From the NCBI RefSeq assembly GCF_020386615.1, contig NZ_CP077769.1, forward strand, positions 5,084,001 to 5,148,000: a DNA stretch of 64,000 nucleotides. Direction: 5' to 3'. The notes under the pieces are model-generated. The model saw only the letters and a program-made list of their open reading frames with translations. It ran no database searches and was not told the DNA's origin. Made by a program: the position numbers and the translations under genes. Positions within the stretch are counted from its first letter, which is position 1; the number at the start of each line of letters is the position of its first letter. Source of the DNA: Chitinophaga pendula. Its GTDB lineage: Bacteria; Bacteroidota; Bacteroidia; Chitinophagales; Chitinophagaceae. Below, one piece after another: positions 53,901-63,600 of the stretch.

Positions 53901-54288
53901 CTTTAAGTTGTTCATTGCCTTTCCGTAATACGATGTTGAGCTGTAAGGGTTCTCCGAGTTTCACGAACAGGTTGTCAAATTGTATGGAGGCGAGGCCGGG
54001 AGTGCTGGCGGTAACGACGTATGGGCCGCCCGGGTGTAGTCCCAGTACGCGGTAGCGTCCATCTTTTTCGGTAGAGACGGGATAGGTGGTACCTGAAGGC
54101 AGGTGGACGATGATGACATCGGCTGCTGCCAGGGGGCTCCCTTTTTCGTCCGTTATCTTGCCGGTGATGCCTCCGCTGGTTTCCTGTGCGATGCCTGCGA
54201 AAGGTAGTGCCAGGAGTAATAGCCCCAGCATTGCTATCCACAGATAGTGTATATTAAGTCTATGTAATTGTATGTTCATGGTTCGCAT
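50986..54288 (-). CDS. TonB-dependent receptor, Oar-like, with carboxypeptidase-regulatory-like domain
   Basis: 1100 residues. A signal peptide (about 1-34, ending PFAGIAQ) is followed by a carboxypeptidase-regulatory-like domain (about 38-120: GGITGKITDEKGSPLAAADV, DGRYRVLGLHPGGPYVVTA), a plug (about 140-250: TIDGAINNDAIGFSPSMGGQ, LDAIEDIQVYLAPFDVKIGN, FTGGSVNAVTRKGTNKW) and a barrel to the C-terminal strand VQLGVRYTF. No STN domain, so it would not signal to a FecR. The pattern fits Oar-type receptors of unknown substrate. ATG at 54279 is an alternative start. Confidence 0.9.
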   Translation of the reverse strand: MRTMNIQLHRLNIHYLWIAMLGLLLLALPFAGIAQETSGGITGKITDEKGSPLAAADVIIVHLPSGTTYPVSTEKDGRYRVLGLHPGGPYVVTASTPGLASIQFDNLFVKLGEPLQLNIVLRKGNEQLKEIEIKTSRQRTTANTYGAGEYISKDRIKNMPAINRSLQDMTRLVPQGSKDNSFGGTNFRYNNVTIDGAINNDAIGFSPSMGGQNGTSGQPGSSTRTNPVSLDAIEDIQVYLAPFDVKIGNFTGGSVNAVTRKGTNKWSGSIYGFGRNATLVGKDRKGNSGSMPADFQDYQAGFRLGFPIVRNKLFFFTNMELTRRTDPLLLRVGIPETSGILSVKDAADIISTTRQRYDAFDPSTGGNYNTSSRSNKFFGRIDWNINSKHQLSLRNNTIFSNAMHMDRDQQDFRFSSMAFEQTNNQTGTVAELKSRFTNTLSNSLVVGYSSVNDYRTPQSNPNLPQIQIAGRSPGTTIYIGTDREASIFNMKQRVLEITDNITWTKGKHTFLFGTHNELYNINYGFVNSWNGRVDYLSIEDYIANNPYRVRGSYNYINNSRDYILNHPAAVFRVNMYSAYVQDEIQLNDRLKITPGLRIDYTHLPDKPSLTDRVQDSPADPFYGNTYYYTPLQRLSGNYLNRVQLSPRIGIRYDVLGDQRLIIRGGAGIFTGRIPFAWLAYAYYNNGLSYGSFDQRADQQPFAPGSDANRPGNNGIADFISQNGVLINNPRTGKTQVDLVDNNFTMPKVLRASAAVAYTTDSRWKLGIEGIITKTLKDVFFQQVNITDNPVYYYYDKQRQQPIYTGTINPGFSNAYLLSNTNKGFRYSITGTISKDFAKGLSLSGAYTYGKSKDVFNGVRNSMESNWQLNQALNPNNAGLSYSNFDIRHRIIFNADYRKPWNDKWISSLHLFVSAQSGSPFTYGILNNSIQGLPQQVNLAYIPSSTEAVEFFNTYQAANGAIITAAEQAAAFNTFIDGDKYLSSRRGQFTERNSGRTPWNVQADLHFTQEYHFRGSKDKFLSFTIDVINLTNLLYKEWGIQYFSPNTFNATASIGLTPTLFPPQQNPKQGPVYRFNHPGKPYAIDYFGSRSQVQLGVRYTF

Positions 54289-54312
54289 ATTAATTTGTTA
54301 GTGCCCTGCAGA

Positions 54313-55311
54313 TCATTGGGAGAGTTTCAATACCTGATCTATCGTGTGCAATACGCCATTGTTGGTGATGACATCCTGTTTGAATATTTTGGCAGGTGTG
54401 TTGCCATTGCCTATACCTGTCAGGGTAATGCCTTCGTATCCACCTGGTACGGTGCTATTTGGTATGAGGGTTACCTTTACTGCATTGTTATTAAGCATGG
54501 TAGCGGTGGCGGTGGCGGAGGGGCCGGCGCTCAATACATAGTCGTTAACGAAGTGGCGGTCTGACAGTATGTGATACTTTACAAATTCGCGTAATGCAGC
54601 GGGATCTGCCGTTTGTATGGCCTCCAGGGTGTTGTATCCATAGGAAGTCATGGCGTTGTTATTGGGTGCGAAGACGGTATAAAGTGTTTGTCCGGTGAGC
54701 ATTTGTTCGAGGCCGCTTATGCGCACTGCCTGGTAGAACAATGTCAGGTTACGATCTCCTGCGAGTGCATCTGCCAGTATATCGAACTGGTTTGGATTCA
54801 GTACTCGGTTCATGATATGCATGATGCCATTGGAGGCTTTTACGGAGGAGAGCAATATGCGGCTACCATTGACGGTTAGTATGGTATCTTTTCCTTTTAC
54901 CCATCTTGTTACGAATAATTTTCCGCCGCTGTAGGAGTTGATTTCCTGATTGAACAGGAAAGGCAGTTTATCCAGTTCGTATGTTCCTTCCAGGATGTGA
55001 TAGGCGGTGAGGCGTCTGATGGTTTCCTGGCTGGCGGTCTGTACGGCACCGGGGTTACTGTATCCTGCTGCGATGAATGCGGCATCGGCGGGTACGAGTA
55101 AGGTAAACGGGCCTGGTTTTGACACCTGGGGAGTGAGGTTGCTGCGATCCAGTGCGGTACTGAATATTTTCAGGTTGAAGTTGTCCTTGATCACGGAAGG
55201 CAGGATATTGTTATCCCGCAAGCGGATATTATCTTCTTTATTACAGCCGGACATCCCTTGTGCTATGGGCAACAGTATTAGTGCGGCGATATAAGCATAT
55301 TTAAAGCGCAT
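54313..55311 (-). CDS. Fasciclin (FAS1) domain lipoprotein 1
   Basis: 332 residues from the ATG at 55311 (MRFKYAYIAALILLPIAQGM); the frame is open to 55494 but that part lacks a signal peptide and is not family-like. The lipobox is MSGC (Cys22 or close). Two FAS1 domains are seen: about 40-170 (NFNLKIFSTALDRSNL ... PFTLLVPADAAFIAAGY ... ASNGIMHIMNRVLNP) and about 175-332 (LTLFYQAVRISGLEQML ... YTVFAPNNNAMTSYGY ... NNGVLHTIDQVLKL). FAS1 domains mediate adhesion between surfaces or proteins. It is 11 bp from the next FAS1 gene upstream. Confidence 0.9.
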   Translation of the reverse strand: MRFKYAYIAALILLPIAQGMSGCNKEDNIRLRDNNILPSVIKDNFNLKIFSTALDRSNLTPQVSKPGPFTLLVPADAAFIAAGYSNPGAVQTASQETIRRLTAYHILEGTYELDKLPFLFNQEINSYSGGKLFVTRWVKGKDTILTVNGSRILLSSVKASNGIMHIMNRVLNPNQFDILADALAGDRNLTLFYQAVRISGLEQMLTGQTLYTVFAPNNNAMTSYGYNTLEAIQTADPAALREFVKYHILSDRHFVNDYVLSAGPSATATATMLNNNAVKVTLIPNSTVPGGYEGITLTGIGNGNTPAKIFKQDVITNNGVLHTIDQVLKLSQ

Positions 55312-55322
55312 AACAGATTCGA

Positions 55323-56591
55323 TTAGTGTGTAAATGAAAAACCGGGCGGTGGGAGCAGGCGATCTATTACATGGATGGGTCCTTGTATGGTAGGGATGTC
55401 GCCTTCTATGATCGTTGCTTTTTCTGCGGTGCTGCCCTTTGCTTTCAGCTGTACGCGGCCATTGCCATCTTTTGAGCATTCGAATGGTTGCCATGTTTTG
55501 CCGGTGAAGCTGGAACTGACGGTGTACTCGTTCATTATTGCCGGTACCAGGTCATTGGAGTAAAAAATGGGCGGGGCGCTGGTCGCAAACATTTGCCTTT
55601 GTTTGCCCCATACATTTATACCCAGCAGGCTATCCAATACAGCAAAATGTACTAAGGTGAAACCCTGGAATCGGGGAGGTGTGCGGCTATTTAATGCGAG
55701 GAGGTCTTCTTTGGTAGCTAGTCCTGCCTGGCGGAATGCATCATCTGTAGGTGCAAACAAGCTGAAGCGCTGTGTTTTTCCACGAACAAAAATCGGGCAG
55801 AAGCATTCTTCCCAATCTATATCCCAAATGGTGGCATTCATGACGGTGCTCAGGAACAGATAGGGTCCTACGCTGTATTCATCGATCTCTGGCAGGGTGC
55901 CGTAGAGATCATCAGTCATCTGTAAAGCTTCTAGATACAAGGTGAACCTGCCATCATCTTTCAATGTTTCCAACATGGTTTTAGTGGCAGGGCGTAATAC
56001 TTTATTGATTGGCCAGATGTTACCATCTTTTGCGATCACCGGTGCGCCTGTACCTAGTTGTTTGCCTTCTACGATCAATTCATTTTTCTGGCTCAGGCCC
56101 AGGTAGTGACGGTATCGGTACATGCTATCCCGCGATACGGCAGATCCTACACCGTTGAGACCTTCTGTATATGCGGGGTTAAGCAGGAAGGTGCGCCAGG
56201 CGACGTTGCCGGTCAGGGACTGCAATCCTTGTTGTTCTACCCTGGCGGTGAGGGTATGATACATGAGTAAGGTATCGAGTGCGGTTTGTGTCGTTTTATC
56301 GATGCCTGCATCATCCAGTCCGGCAGCCCGCATGGCTGCGTTGTCTGGCACCAGTAATGTAACAGGCGCATTTCCATTGGCAGCGATGATGCCGGACATA
56401 TTACTTTTGAGCCAGGCTTTATTGAACAATTGATATTCGGGTCTTTGCAGTACTTCTTTAAGAGTGACCTTCACTTCTTCATAGGGCACCTTCTGTCCTT
56501 CCGGCAGGTGTACAAATTCTTTCTTACGGCACCCGGTTATGATACTAAGAACGACTACGAGCGTGAGCCATACTTGTTTTGCTCCGTTCAT
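55323..56591 (-). CDS. Fasciclin (FAS1) domain lipoprotein 2
   Basis: 422 residues. Lipoprotein signal with ITGC at about Cys21. The first FAS1 domain (about 42-200) has YQLFNKAWLKSNMSGII, PVTLLVPDNAAMRAAGL and IWPINKVLRP. The second (about 205-418) is more divergent, with FTLYLEALQMTDDLYG, FSLFAPTDDAFRQAGL and GPIHVIDRLLPP, and an insert with two nearby Cys (ECFCPIF). It is longer than the other two FAS1 proteins. Middle gene of the tandem set. Confidence 0.87.
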   Translation of the reverse strand: MNGAKQVWLTLVVVLSIITGCRKKEFVHLPEGQKVPYEEVKVTLKEVLQRPEYQLFNKAWLKSNMSGIIAANGNAPVTLLVPDNAAMRAAGLDDAGIDKTTQTALDTLLMYHTLTARVEQQGLQSLTGNVAWRTFLLNPAYTEGLNGVGSAVSRDSMYRYRHYLGLSQKNELIVEGKQLGTGAPVIAKDGNIWPINKVLRPATKTMLETLKDDGRFTLYLEALQMTDDLYGTLPEIDEYSVGPYLFLSTVMNATIWDIDWEECFCPIFVRGKTQRFSLFAPTDDAFRQAGLATKEDLLALNSRTPPRFQGFTLVHFAVLDSLLGINVWGKQRQMFATSAPPIFYSNDLVPAIMNEYTVSSSFTGKTWQPFECSKDGNGRVQLKAKGSTAEKATIIEGDIPTIQGPIHVIDRLLPPPGFSFTH

Positions 56592-56620
56592 GATTCAGAT
56601 TTTAATTCGTTTTATCTTAA

Positions 56621-57676
56621 TTATTTTTTTGCTTGATTGGGTAGTACGATCACGTCTGTCAAGGGCTGTACGACTCCATTGTCGGACAGGTAGTCCTGGT
56701 ACGGGGGTAGTTTTCCCACTGCGCTACCGACGCTTTCGAACGGATATTCTTTTTTTGTCCGGATTGAAATAACATATTGGAGTTCTTTTACTACCGGATC
56801 TTCATTGTGTCCCAGGGTCATGTAGTAAGTGTCTCCCCAGATTGCTTCTTCCAGTTTAAATTCTCCATTGTTGACTGCAAACACTTTGAAATCGGATATG
56901 AAGTACCTGCGATTGCGTTGGATATAAACGCCAAATAATCTATGTCCGAAGTAAGCGGCGGTATCCATCCTGTTAATAACATTTGCGTCAATACCTTTGG
57001 CCAGGAATGCGGCATTGTCGGGTGCAAAAATTGTGAACGGGCCATCCTGTGCGAGTAGTTCCCAGTAGCCGAATTTTTTAAAGGCGGCGGCGAGGATGCT
57101 ATAGTCAGGCTGTTTATTCAGCCAGTCGCGTAATGTGCCGCTTTGATACCGGAGCACTTTATTCAGTACATGGACCACTCCATTAGAGATGATGGCATTC
57201 ATAGGATCTGCCTTTGCACCATTAAAATAGTAACGGGATGTCCAGGAGGTGTACTCATTAGAGATGAATAACTGGCGGCCGCCTGCGAGTGTGGTATATC
57301 TGGCATCGATGACTTTTTTAGCGATATCTGCATCGACCAGTCGTCTGTCGAGTATATGATACTGTACCATCTGGCGGAGGCTATCCTTGTTCATTTTATC
57401 AAAGTCCTCTACGGACTGGATACCCAGCAGGCGGAATGCTTTATTATTGGGCGCCAGTATTGTGATTGGGTTCCTGGTATTCAACTCTTCGGTCATTCCT
57501 GCTTTTTCTACTGCTGCGGCAAAAAATGTCAGGTCATAGTTATTTTTCAGGAAATCTGCACCCGGGCGGTAGCTGATATTTTCCTGATATACTTCCAGCT
57601 GTTCGTGTTTACAGGCTACTGTCAATACAGACAGGCACAACAGCAGTTTATATAGATAGTGGTGATACCTCTTCAT
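56621..57676 (-). CDS. Fasciclin (FAS1) domain lipoprotein 3
   Basis: 351 residues. The signal ends near LTVAC (about Cys22). Two FAS1 domains: about 45-170 (NYDLTFFAAAVEKAGMTEEL, PITILAPNNKAFRLLG, NGVVHVLNKVLRY) and about 175-345 (DYSILAAAFKKFGYWELLA, PFTIFAPDNAAFLAKG, VVQPLTDVIVLP). The second domain is shortened at its H2-type motif. First of the three tandem FAS1 genes, 42 bp after the lipoprotein gene at 57719-58912. Confidence 0.88.
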   Translation of the reverse strand: MKRYHHYLYKLLLCLSVLTVACKHEQLEVYQENISYRPGADFLKNNYDLTFFAAAVEKAGMTEELNTRNPITILAPNNKAFRLLGIQSVEDFDKMNKDSLRQMVQYHILDRRLVDADIAKKVIDARYTTLAGGRQLFISNEYTSWTSRYYFNGAKADPMNAIISNGVVHVLNKVLRYQSGTLRDWLNKQPDYSILAAAFKKFGYWELLAQDGPFTIFAPDNAAFLAKGIDANVINRMDTAAYFGHRLFGVYIQRNRRYFISDFKVFAVNNGEFKLEEAIWGDTYYMTLGHNEDPVVKELQYVISIRTKKEYPFESVGSAVGKLPPYQDYLSDNGVVQPLTDVIVLPNQAKK

Positions 57677-57718
57677 CCTTCTTGATTTGAAATTGTGATA
57701 GTTTGTATGCCCGTGTCT

Positions 57719-58912
57719 TTAGTAGATTGGCGGTGCATATTTTCGCTGTATGGTGGTCAGGTAAGCGACCCCGTTTACGATCTCGATTGTATTGACGGTA
57801 GCGAAGGATCGGGGATTGTATACACCGGAATGGATATTTACAATCATGTTAGGCAGCGCGAAAGTTCCTCTTTCTCCAATAGCGCCTGTTTGTCCATTTT
57901 TATAACAGGAGATCAGGCCATAGTTGCCGTAGGTATTACTTTCGTTGTCATTGTAAGGATTATTGCTGGGGTGTATGCCACCACCGAAGAAGCTGAACCG
58001 TTGCCATACGTCGGTGTATATTTTATCTCCTGTTGCTTCGGGGAACAGGGGTATGCTGTAGTATGGAGCGACGGCGGATGATTCGGTGTCTCTGTATACG
58101 GTGGCGAGATAGTTGAACAAGTATCCGGGTACTGGCGCTTTCAGATCGTCGCCTTTGAACAGGGAGTACCAGATGGTCAGCTGGTCTTTCAATCCCATTT
58201 CCATCAGGTAGGTACCTCCGGTGCGCTGGCGTGGTTTGAGGCTATTGTCTGCTTCCCAGAATCCTTTGGCGCTCATGTTGTAGCAATTGACATATATCAT
58301 GGAATCGGACAGTGACTGTTTATGGAAATTTTCCTGGCGGAGTATGAGTCCGTTGCGTTTGGTTTTAAAATCCTGTTGCAGTATGTGCATGGTATATACC
58401 TCTTTGGGAGATAGTTCCAGGACGGTATCTATCATGACTTTACGGCGATAGATTGGTTCCAGTTCGAAAAAGGGTGTGTTACTATTGGGCCGGTACAAGA
58501 ACAGGAAGCGATGTTTTCCGGATGGTATCTGTGCCCAGCTAGAGAGGTCGAAACCATTCAGCACGGGTGCGACGGGGACATCTTCTTTACCCGGGTACTC
58601 GGGGTTTTTCACGGAGGTACTGCTTCCGATGTGGGAGGGATATGGTGGTGCATACCAATCACGTTTATCCAGGAAGTCGCCTTTGATAGCGGCTCCTATA
58701 GGTATCCCATCTTTATCGAGCACGGGATCTATCAGCATGGTGAGGAAGGGCGTAGGTTCGTCTTTGTTAGACAAGCCTACGATATAGTTCAGGTTGTTGA
58801 ATACCCGCAGGTATGCGGGGTTATCTACTTTTGTGTAGTTGACTTTACTGCAGGACACCATAACAGCAGACAGTACGGTCATGGTGAGATAACGCATCAA
58901 TTGTTTATACAT
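57719..58912 (-). CDS. Surface lipoprotein, unknown function (397 aa)
   Basis: A lipoprotein signal ends at VMVSC (about Cys21). The start of the mature part, VDNPAYLRVFNNLNYIVG, resembles the first strand of DUF4397-type domains, and there is a later IPSGKHRFLFLYR strand like the core of that family, but the middle shows no known domain. I cannot name it. It lies 5 bp after the DUF4397 lipoprotein and 42 bp before the FAS1 genes, so it is most likely another surface part of the same system. Confidence 0.65.
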   Translation of the reverse strand: MYKQLMRYLTMTVLSAVMVSCSKVNYTKVDNPAYLRVFNNLNYIVGLSNKDEPTPFLTMLIDPVLDKDGIPIGAAIKGDFLDKRDWYAPPYPSHIGSSTSVKNPEYPGKEDVPVAPVLNGFDLSSWAQIPSGKHRFLFLYRPNSNTPFFELEPIYRRKVMIDTVLELSPKEVYTMHILQQDFKTKRNGLILRQENFHKQSLSDSMIYVNCYNMSAKGFWEADNSLKPRQRTGGTYLMEMGLKDQLTIWYSLFKGDDLKAPVPGYLFNYLATVYRDTESSAVAPYYSIPLFPEATGDKIYTDVWQRFSFFGGGIHPSNNPYNDNESNTYGNYGLISCYKNGQTGAIGERGTFALPNMIVNIHSGVYNPRSFATVNTIEIVNGVAYLTTIQRKYAPPIY

Positions 58913-58917
58913 GTTGC

Positions 58918-60654
58918 TTATTTGGTGTGTTTTACGATGATCATCCGGGCTTTTTGGGCGGACGGTGTGTTATTCTTGTATCCACCTATGAGTGCGATGG
59001 TATACACTCCTGGTTCCTGTATGGGCAGTTTATTCCTTACGTATAGTGCTCTGCGAGCTATGAGTTGTTCGCTTTTCACTACGGGAATGTCTTCCAGCCA
59101 TCTACCCGGTATTACGGAGGGTGTGGAGCGGTAGGCCATGATCTGATAGCCGACAGCAGTTGCGCCGAACCTGGCGTAGGGAGAGCTACCTGCCGGGATT
59201 TGGGCCAGCGCCATATTCACACCGGAGGTAAAAGGCTGTCCGTTTGTGCCGGTAAAGGTGATGTAGGGCAGATCGGGGCAGTAATTGAGGAAGCGAATGT
59301 CTGTGGAAAAACTGCGTTTGAAGCGATCGTAGGTGGCATCTTGTCCGCCGTTGCCAATAGTGGTATATATTCCGCTGAGGTTGTTGGTTACTACATGAAT
59401 CATTGCTTTTCCTGCTGCGTCTTCGTATAGCCATACGCTGTAGTTGTCACCGGCTTTCAGCTGATATTCTGCTGAGGCTATTTCCTTACCGGCGGCATCT
59501 ATTGCTTTGAATGCTGTTTTTTCGGCTACCGTGGTCATATAATTACTGCTGGCGGCGAAGGAGAGGCCATCATCCATTTTGCGGCCATTCATGTGCATGG
59601 TGATACCGGCGCTACCGGGCAGGGCGTTGACCCACTGTATACGGGTGTATTGATAGTTATACGGTTCGCTGATGTCGGCGATCACGTCGAAGCCATTTTG
59701 CATCATGTCTACTTCTTCGCCCGGGTTGCCGTTGTAGTACGGTATGATAAACTTTTTTGGCGTGATAACGATGGTATAGATCCCTCCGGGCTGATAGGTA
59801 CGAATTGGTGCATAGGTCAGTCCGGTACTCACTGCATGCGGGCGGCCGGAGGTATCTTTTGCTATGGTAGAAGTGGTAGGCTCTGTTTTGTGTGCATCTT
59901 CGTTAAGGCTGCCACCATGTGCTGCTACTTGAGTACCGGCAGGCGTCAATATTTTAAACTGGTAGGTACCGTAGGGTACTTCTACATATTCGGAGTATTG
60001 TCCTGGTGCGATATTGCTAGTGAGGGCACTGACGGTGTTGCCATCAGCATATGTAAGTGTGAGGGGTAATGCTACATTTTCGACATTGGCGCCCTGGTCG
60101 GCGAGGCGAGCGGCCATGTTCACCACCCTTATTTTGAAATGGTCTGGGCGTGGTGAAGGGTTGATGCTGCGTGGTATTGGCATTACACTCGGCGGTGCAT
60201 CTATTACGAAGGCATCTTCTTTTTGTGCCAGCAGGTAATAGTCCATTGGCCGGCTGTGGTCTTCCTGTACTTTAAATTCCAGTGTCCGGAGTGGTAGCTG
60301 GAAGCCATTCATTTCCACTTTCAGCATTGCGGTACCATCGTCTTTCAGTAATGAACGCGGTATGGACCAGTTGTTACCTAATCTTCCATTGGACGGGAAG
60401 TAGGTAGTACCGGGATATTCCCATTGCGGATACTGTGGTGATTTGGGTATGATGACATAGTTAGTGAGTGTATCTCCATTGATGACCACCTGGTTGTAGC
60501 CGATGGGGTTGACTAACCGGATATTGGACGCTTTGCGGGCATCGTTGATCACCCGGTTGTCTGAACGCAGGTCTTCTTTTTCCTTTACGCAGGAAGAAAT
60601 AAGCGCCCCGGACAGCAGCCATGCTGATAGCAGTTTTGCACAAGTATATTTCAT
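58918..60654 (-). CDS. DUF4397 domain lipoprotein
   Basis: 578 residues. Signal with ISSC (about Cys22). At least two DUF4397-like units are seen: about 165-300 (HFKIRVVNMAARLADQGANV, GQYSEYVEVPYGTYQFKILT, GGIYTIVITPKK) and about 325-460 (RIQWVNALPGSAGITMHMNG, KAGDNYSVWLYEDAAGKAMI). DUF4397 domains are beta-sandwich modules of unknown role in exported proteins. It follows the STN-type TonB receptor by 18 bp, in the position where SusD would be expected in a polysaccharide locus; it has no SusD features. Confidence 0.82.
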   Translation of the reverse strand: MKYTCAKLLSAWLLSGALISSCVKEKEDLRSDNRVINDARKASNIRLVNPIGYNQVVINGDTLTNYVIIPKSPQYPQWEYPGTTYFPSNGRLGNNWSIPRSLLKDDGTAMLKVEMNGFQLPLRTLEFKVQEDHSRPMDYYLLAQKEDAFVIDAPPSVMPIPRSINPSPRPDHFKIRVVNMAARLADQGANVENVALPLTLTYADGNTVSALTSNIAPGQYSEYVEVPYGTYQFKILTPAGTQVAAHGGSLNEDAHKTEPTTSTIAKDTSGRPHAVSTGLTYAPIRTYQPGGIYTIVITPKKFIIPYYNGNPGEEVDMMQNGFDVIADISEPYNYQYTRIQWVNALPGSAGITMHMNGRKMDDGLSFAASSNYMTTVAEKTAFKAIDAAGKEIASAEYQLKAGDNYSVWLYEDAAGKAMIHVVTNNLSGIYTTIGNGGQDATYDRFKRSFSTDIRFLNYCPDLPYITFTGTNGQPFTSGVNMALAQIPAGSSPYARFGATAVGYQIMAYRSTPSVIPGRWLEDIPVVKSEQLIARRALYVRNKLPIQEPGVYTIALIGGYKNNTPSAQKARMIIVKHTK

Positions 60655-60672
60655 GCGTGATTCTTTTAAAGT

Positions 60673-63600
60673 TTAAAACAAGTTCACTGTGAAGCCCATC
60701 ATGATCTCGCTGCCACGTTTATAGCTTCTGTTCACATATTTCCCACCATACCAGCGCCCACCGGTGCCCGGGTTGGCGTATACGGTTTCGATGGCCGGGT
60801 TGAGTATATTTTTGGCGTAGCCTTTGAACAGGATACGTTTGCTGATACGCTGGCTGAATACGAGGTCCAGTACGGGGACGGGGCGGGTATACAGATCTGG
60901 TTCTCCGGTGAGGTTGATCTGTACCAGGCGTTCTCCTACCATGTTGAATGTGGCGGTGAGGTCGGTACCGGATTTTTTATTGGCATAGTTCAGCCAGACG
61001 TTGATTGAATACGGTGCTTGTTCGAACAAGGCACTGTTTTCGGGTGTATGGCGATCCAGGGACTTATTTGCTTTGTATCGTTCTTCGGTTTTGAGGATGT
61101 TGCTTTGTGCCAGTAAGAGGTTGGTACCCAGGTTAAAATTTTTCAGTGGGTCGAACATTTTACCCAGGTCTTTTACGACTTCGAGTTCCATTCCCCAAAC
61201 GGTACCGGTGTTCGGGTCGTTCTGGAACTGGATGGTGGGGTATTCGGGATATTTTGCGGCCAGTCCTTCTGTTTTCAGGCTGAATACTTTTACCAGCTGG
61301 TTGTTGATGCGTTTACCGAATAGTGAGGCGGAGATCACTTCGCCACTGGCGGGGAACCATTCCCAGCGGAAGTCGATGTTTTCGGTGTGTTGATTTACGA
61401 GTTTCGGATTGCCTACTACTAGTCCCATCTGGAATGCGTCGAATTCGAATACGTTTGTCAGTTCACGTAGTTCGGGACGTGCCAGCGTGGTATTGTACGC
61501 CAGGCGGAAGTTCATATTCTCGTGTAGTGTATAGGTTATATTGGCAGAATAATAAGGTTTGTAAGTCGTTTTGTATACTGTATTAGGGTTGATCAGTACG
61601 ACTGGGATGACATGACCGTCGGCATCTTTTTTTGTGAGTGCCGGGTCTAGGAATACGTTAGCGGTGTCTACGGCGGATTGTATGTTGGTTCTTTCGAAGC
61701 GTACTCCACCTGTGAGGCGCAATTGTTTAAGCGGACGGAGGTCCAGCATTGCGTAGAAGGCGTTTGTTTCAAAGAACCCTTTATAGTTGTTGGGTGATTT
61801 CTGGCTGTTGTATAGGAATCCGCCTACTTTATCGGCGCCCTCTCCTACTCCACCGGTGGGTGTTCTTATTCCTATTATTCCTGGTCCTACGAGGCGATCC
61901 AGGTTGCCTTCCACTTCATATAATGCGGCAGCGCCATAAGTGGTGAAGTTAGAGCCAGGCAGGAAGAACATATTTTCTGAGAACCGGCGATCCCGATTCA
62001 GGTAGTTGAATCCTACTTTCAGTTCCTGGCGTTGGCTCATCAGCGGGAATGGGAATGCGAGATCAGCTTTGTAGTTGTAGTTGGTTTCTCTCAGCTGGCG
62101 CCAGCGGCGGCCGTTGGGTTCTGCCTGAATAATGCCGTAGGTACCGTATCCATTTACATATCCGGAGTTCAGTGCATACAAGTGTTTGGTAAATGTCCAT
62201 TCATATCCTTCACTGCCGGGAAGTCCTACTACTGGTTTTTTATACCATGCGCCTTTACGCGGTGCATAGTCTGTCAGTGTTACGAATCGGAAGTCGGGAT
62301 CGTTTTGGTAGGAGCTGGATGTGGCCAGGTTGTAACTTAAGCGAGGGGAGTATTCGCCTGTGAAGAATTTATGTTCGCCCTGGAGGTTATAGGTATTGAG
62401 ATTACGACGTGTCTGTTTAAGGGAATAGATCGTGCTGGTTACTTCTCCCGGGAGGCTGGCATATTCATATTTCCCATCCATATGTAATGCCATGGATTCG
62501 CTGCCCCAGCTGCCCAGGTATTGCAAGCTGATCTCGTGGCGAGGATTAAACTGATAGGTCAGGCCGGTGAGTAGGCCATAGTTGAGGGTTTCGGTACCTG
62601 TATATTCCTTATAGGTTTGGTACCGGCCCATGAACATGTTATTAGGCGTGATGTAGTTGGGGATATTGCGTGGGCTGTAAACGTCGGGGTTGCCGGTGAT
62701 TACGCCCTGGTATATGCTGTATTGGTTGAGATCGCCGCCATAGATGTCTACACTGCGGCGGTAGTAGTTTGCGCCAGCGATGATACCCAGGCGATGTGAT
62801 TTGAACGCCTTTATATTGTTACCATAGGTGACGGAGAACAATTGATTTAAAGGGGCGCTTTTATACCGGGATGTCAGTACGGGATCGAATTGGTGCATGA
62901 TGCGGTTGATGCGGCCGGCTTCTTGTTGTAATGCGGGATCGCCGTTATTGTTGCCGATCAGGCGTTGTATATCTGCCAATCCGCCCGGGTATTGTTTTGA
63001 CAGGTCGAGGAATTCGCGGGAGAGGTTTTTATTATTTACCTTTTGTCCGAGGAAACCCATATCGCTATTGTAGAAGCTGTTCATTTTTCCGCCCAATCCT
63101 ATATTGGAATTGAACCCTGACTGGAGGATGATTTCCAGTGTTTGTTTTTCGGGGACGGATTTTGTTTTCAGTTCTACGATACCTGCGGCGGCGTCGGCAG
63201 GTTTATCGGGGGTGACTGTTTTATAGATGGTGATGTTATCGAGTAGGGAGGCAGGTACGAGATCGAGTGGGATGGTGCTGCGATCGGGGTCGGAGGAAGC
63301 GAGGCGTACGCCGTTGAGCTGGCCGATCACGCTTCTGTCTCCGAGTCCTCTGATGGCGACATACTTATCGTCTGTTACGGTTACGCCGGATACTCTTTGG
63401 AGGGCCTGGGTGGTGGTGATGCTGGCGGTTCTTTCGATTTGCTGAGCGGAGATGGCATCCTGCACGATGGCGGCGTTTCTTCTTTCCTGGAGTACGGTGA
63501 TTTCTGTATTTGTTTTACGGCGAGCTTGTACCTGTACTTCTCCCAGCAGTCTGGTGGAGGCATTTAGGAGGATATTGAGGTGGCCGGTTTTGGCGTCTAC

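Noticed and set aside
55312..55494. N-terminal extension of FAS1 lipoprotein 1
   Set aside because: It overlaps the upstream FAS1 gene, is basic and Arg/His-rich, and would hide the lipoprotein signal peptide that starts at 55311.
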